Shown here piece by piece: positions 63,691 through 64,000 of a stretch of 64,000 nucleotides of DNA. The stretch's first letter is position 1, and each line of letters opens with the position of its first letter. Origin of the DNA: Pseudanabaena sp. FACHB-2040 (GTDB lineage: Bacteria; Cyanobacteriota; Cyanobacteriia; Phormidesmidales; Phormidesmidaceae). The notes beneath the pieces are model-generated. The model ran no database searches. It saw nothing but the letters and a program-made list of their open reading frames with translations, and was not told where the DNA came from. The DNA is taken from assembly GCF_014696715.1 (NCBI RefSeq), contig NZ_JACJQO010000013.1, positions 245,489 to 309,488 on the forward strand, written 5' to 3'. Made by a program: the position numbers and the translations under genes.

Positions 63691-64000
63691 GCAGGGAAAA
63701 CGGAAGAACGCTGGGTTATGCGCGATGTTCCATCGCGATTTCCCATTAAAGATACTGCATAAATCCCAGGTCACCGGCCTTGAATAAAAACCGGGTTTCT
63801 GTAGGTTAAAGACAACTGCTTGAGTTGTGGGGGGAGAAACTCGGTTTTAGCCTGTCGCCGCGTCGAACAAAAACCGGGTTTCTGTAGGCCCACGAGATGC
63901 GCAACGAGATTCAATTTGTAAAGCTAGGCGTGAGGCTATGCAGGCATTCCAGCAGAAGTAGCCAGTAGAAAATGACAACGTTAGCCTTTTGAGTTGAGGC
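63691..64000. other. Right-edge intergenic region
   Basis: These 310 bp contain the upstream region of the amidase operon and the repeats at 63786-63888. I see no convincing start of another gene before the edge. Confidence 0.4.
63786..63888. repeat. 20-bp direct repeat and nested hairpin
   Basis: AAAAACCGGGTTTCTGTAGG occurs at 63786-63805 and 63869-63888. Between them, AGAAACTCGGTTTT (63835-63848) is a near-complement of AAAACCGGGTTTCT (63787-63800) and, with an inner CAACT/AGTTG pair (63813-63827), builds a nested hairpin. It belongs to the same repeat family as 56875-56936. Confidence 0.75.

Overview
The window is chromosomal DNA from a cyanobacterium, most likely a filamentous, fairly GC-rich non-model lineage of the Leptolyngbya/Nodosilinea type. 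The evidence is the frequent HIP1 octamer GCGATCGC (for example 398-405 and 604-611) and cyanobacterial marker genes: ycf3 and psbQ (photosystem assembly/accessory), ycf51, a hetR homologue, and an LpxB-related glycosyltransferase. Most of the sequence is ordinary, densely packed housekeeping DNA with short operons on both strands. I see no rRNA or tRNA gene, no CRISPR array and no intact insertion sequence. The genus is inferred, not shown.

Layout. 0-7.3 kb: end of a membrane glycosyltransferase, a TetR repressor with its thioesterase target (two identical operators), sppA, tatA, a translationally coupled aminotransferase / iron-alcohol-dehydrogenase pair, and ycf51. 7.6-13.6 kb (+ strand): a lipoprotein, a cluster of strong inverted repeats, a divergent HetR, envelope proteins, a class I amidotransferase, and a beta-hydroxyacid dehydrogenase preceded by four cyanobacterial-type DnaA boxes. 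13.7-22.3 kb (- strand): a multi-PAS histidine kinase, gatC, ycf3, an ACP-like protein without the carrier serine, a c-di-GMP phosphodiesterase and aroA. 22.4-31.9 kb: dusA, a beta-propeller protein, a membrane serine protease, a divergent HxlR regulator / flavodoxin-type quinone reductase pair, a glycosyltransferase, ftsH and gltX.

32.1-37.2 kb (- strand) holds the most unusual locus. It is a tightly overlapping three-gene operon encoding (i) a protein with three winged-helix domains, (ii) a large AAA+-like ATPase with a C-terminal winged helix, and (iii) a Cas4/AddB-type iron-sulfur PD-(D/E)XK nuclease fused to an FtsK/HerA DNA-translocase motor that lacks both the membrane anchor and the gamma domain. 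It looks like a self-contained DNA-processing machine, possibly a defence or recombination system, and I cannot match it to a named system.

37.5-52.8 kb: a CBS-PAS-GAF-GGDEF cyclase convergent with a large GAF protein, ffh, infC (probable AUA start codon), an RNA methyltransferase, a small XRE regulator facing a small unknown gene across a palindrome-rich control region, a DUF362 protein, folP, psbQ, an amino-acid oxidase, an ABC permease, apt and an SDR. 53.3-64 kb: one ORF fusing an LpxB-like glycosyltransferase to a prolyl oligopeptidase, a fasciclin protein with a long Thr-Pro-Gly repeat region encoded by 90-bp tandem repeats, lepB with an extra N-terminal membrane domain, a Kef-type antiporter, and an amidase translationally coupled to an AtzG/GatC-like small subunit. 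The right edge carries a repeated hairpin element.

All calls were made by reading motifs. No database search was run, so percentages and family assignments should be read as expert recognition, not search results.
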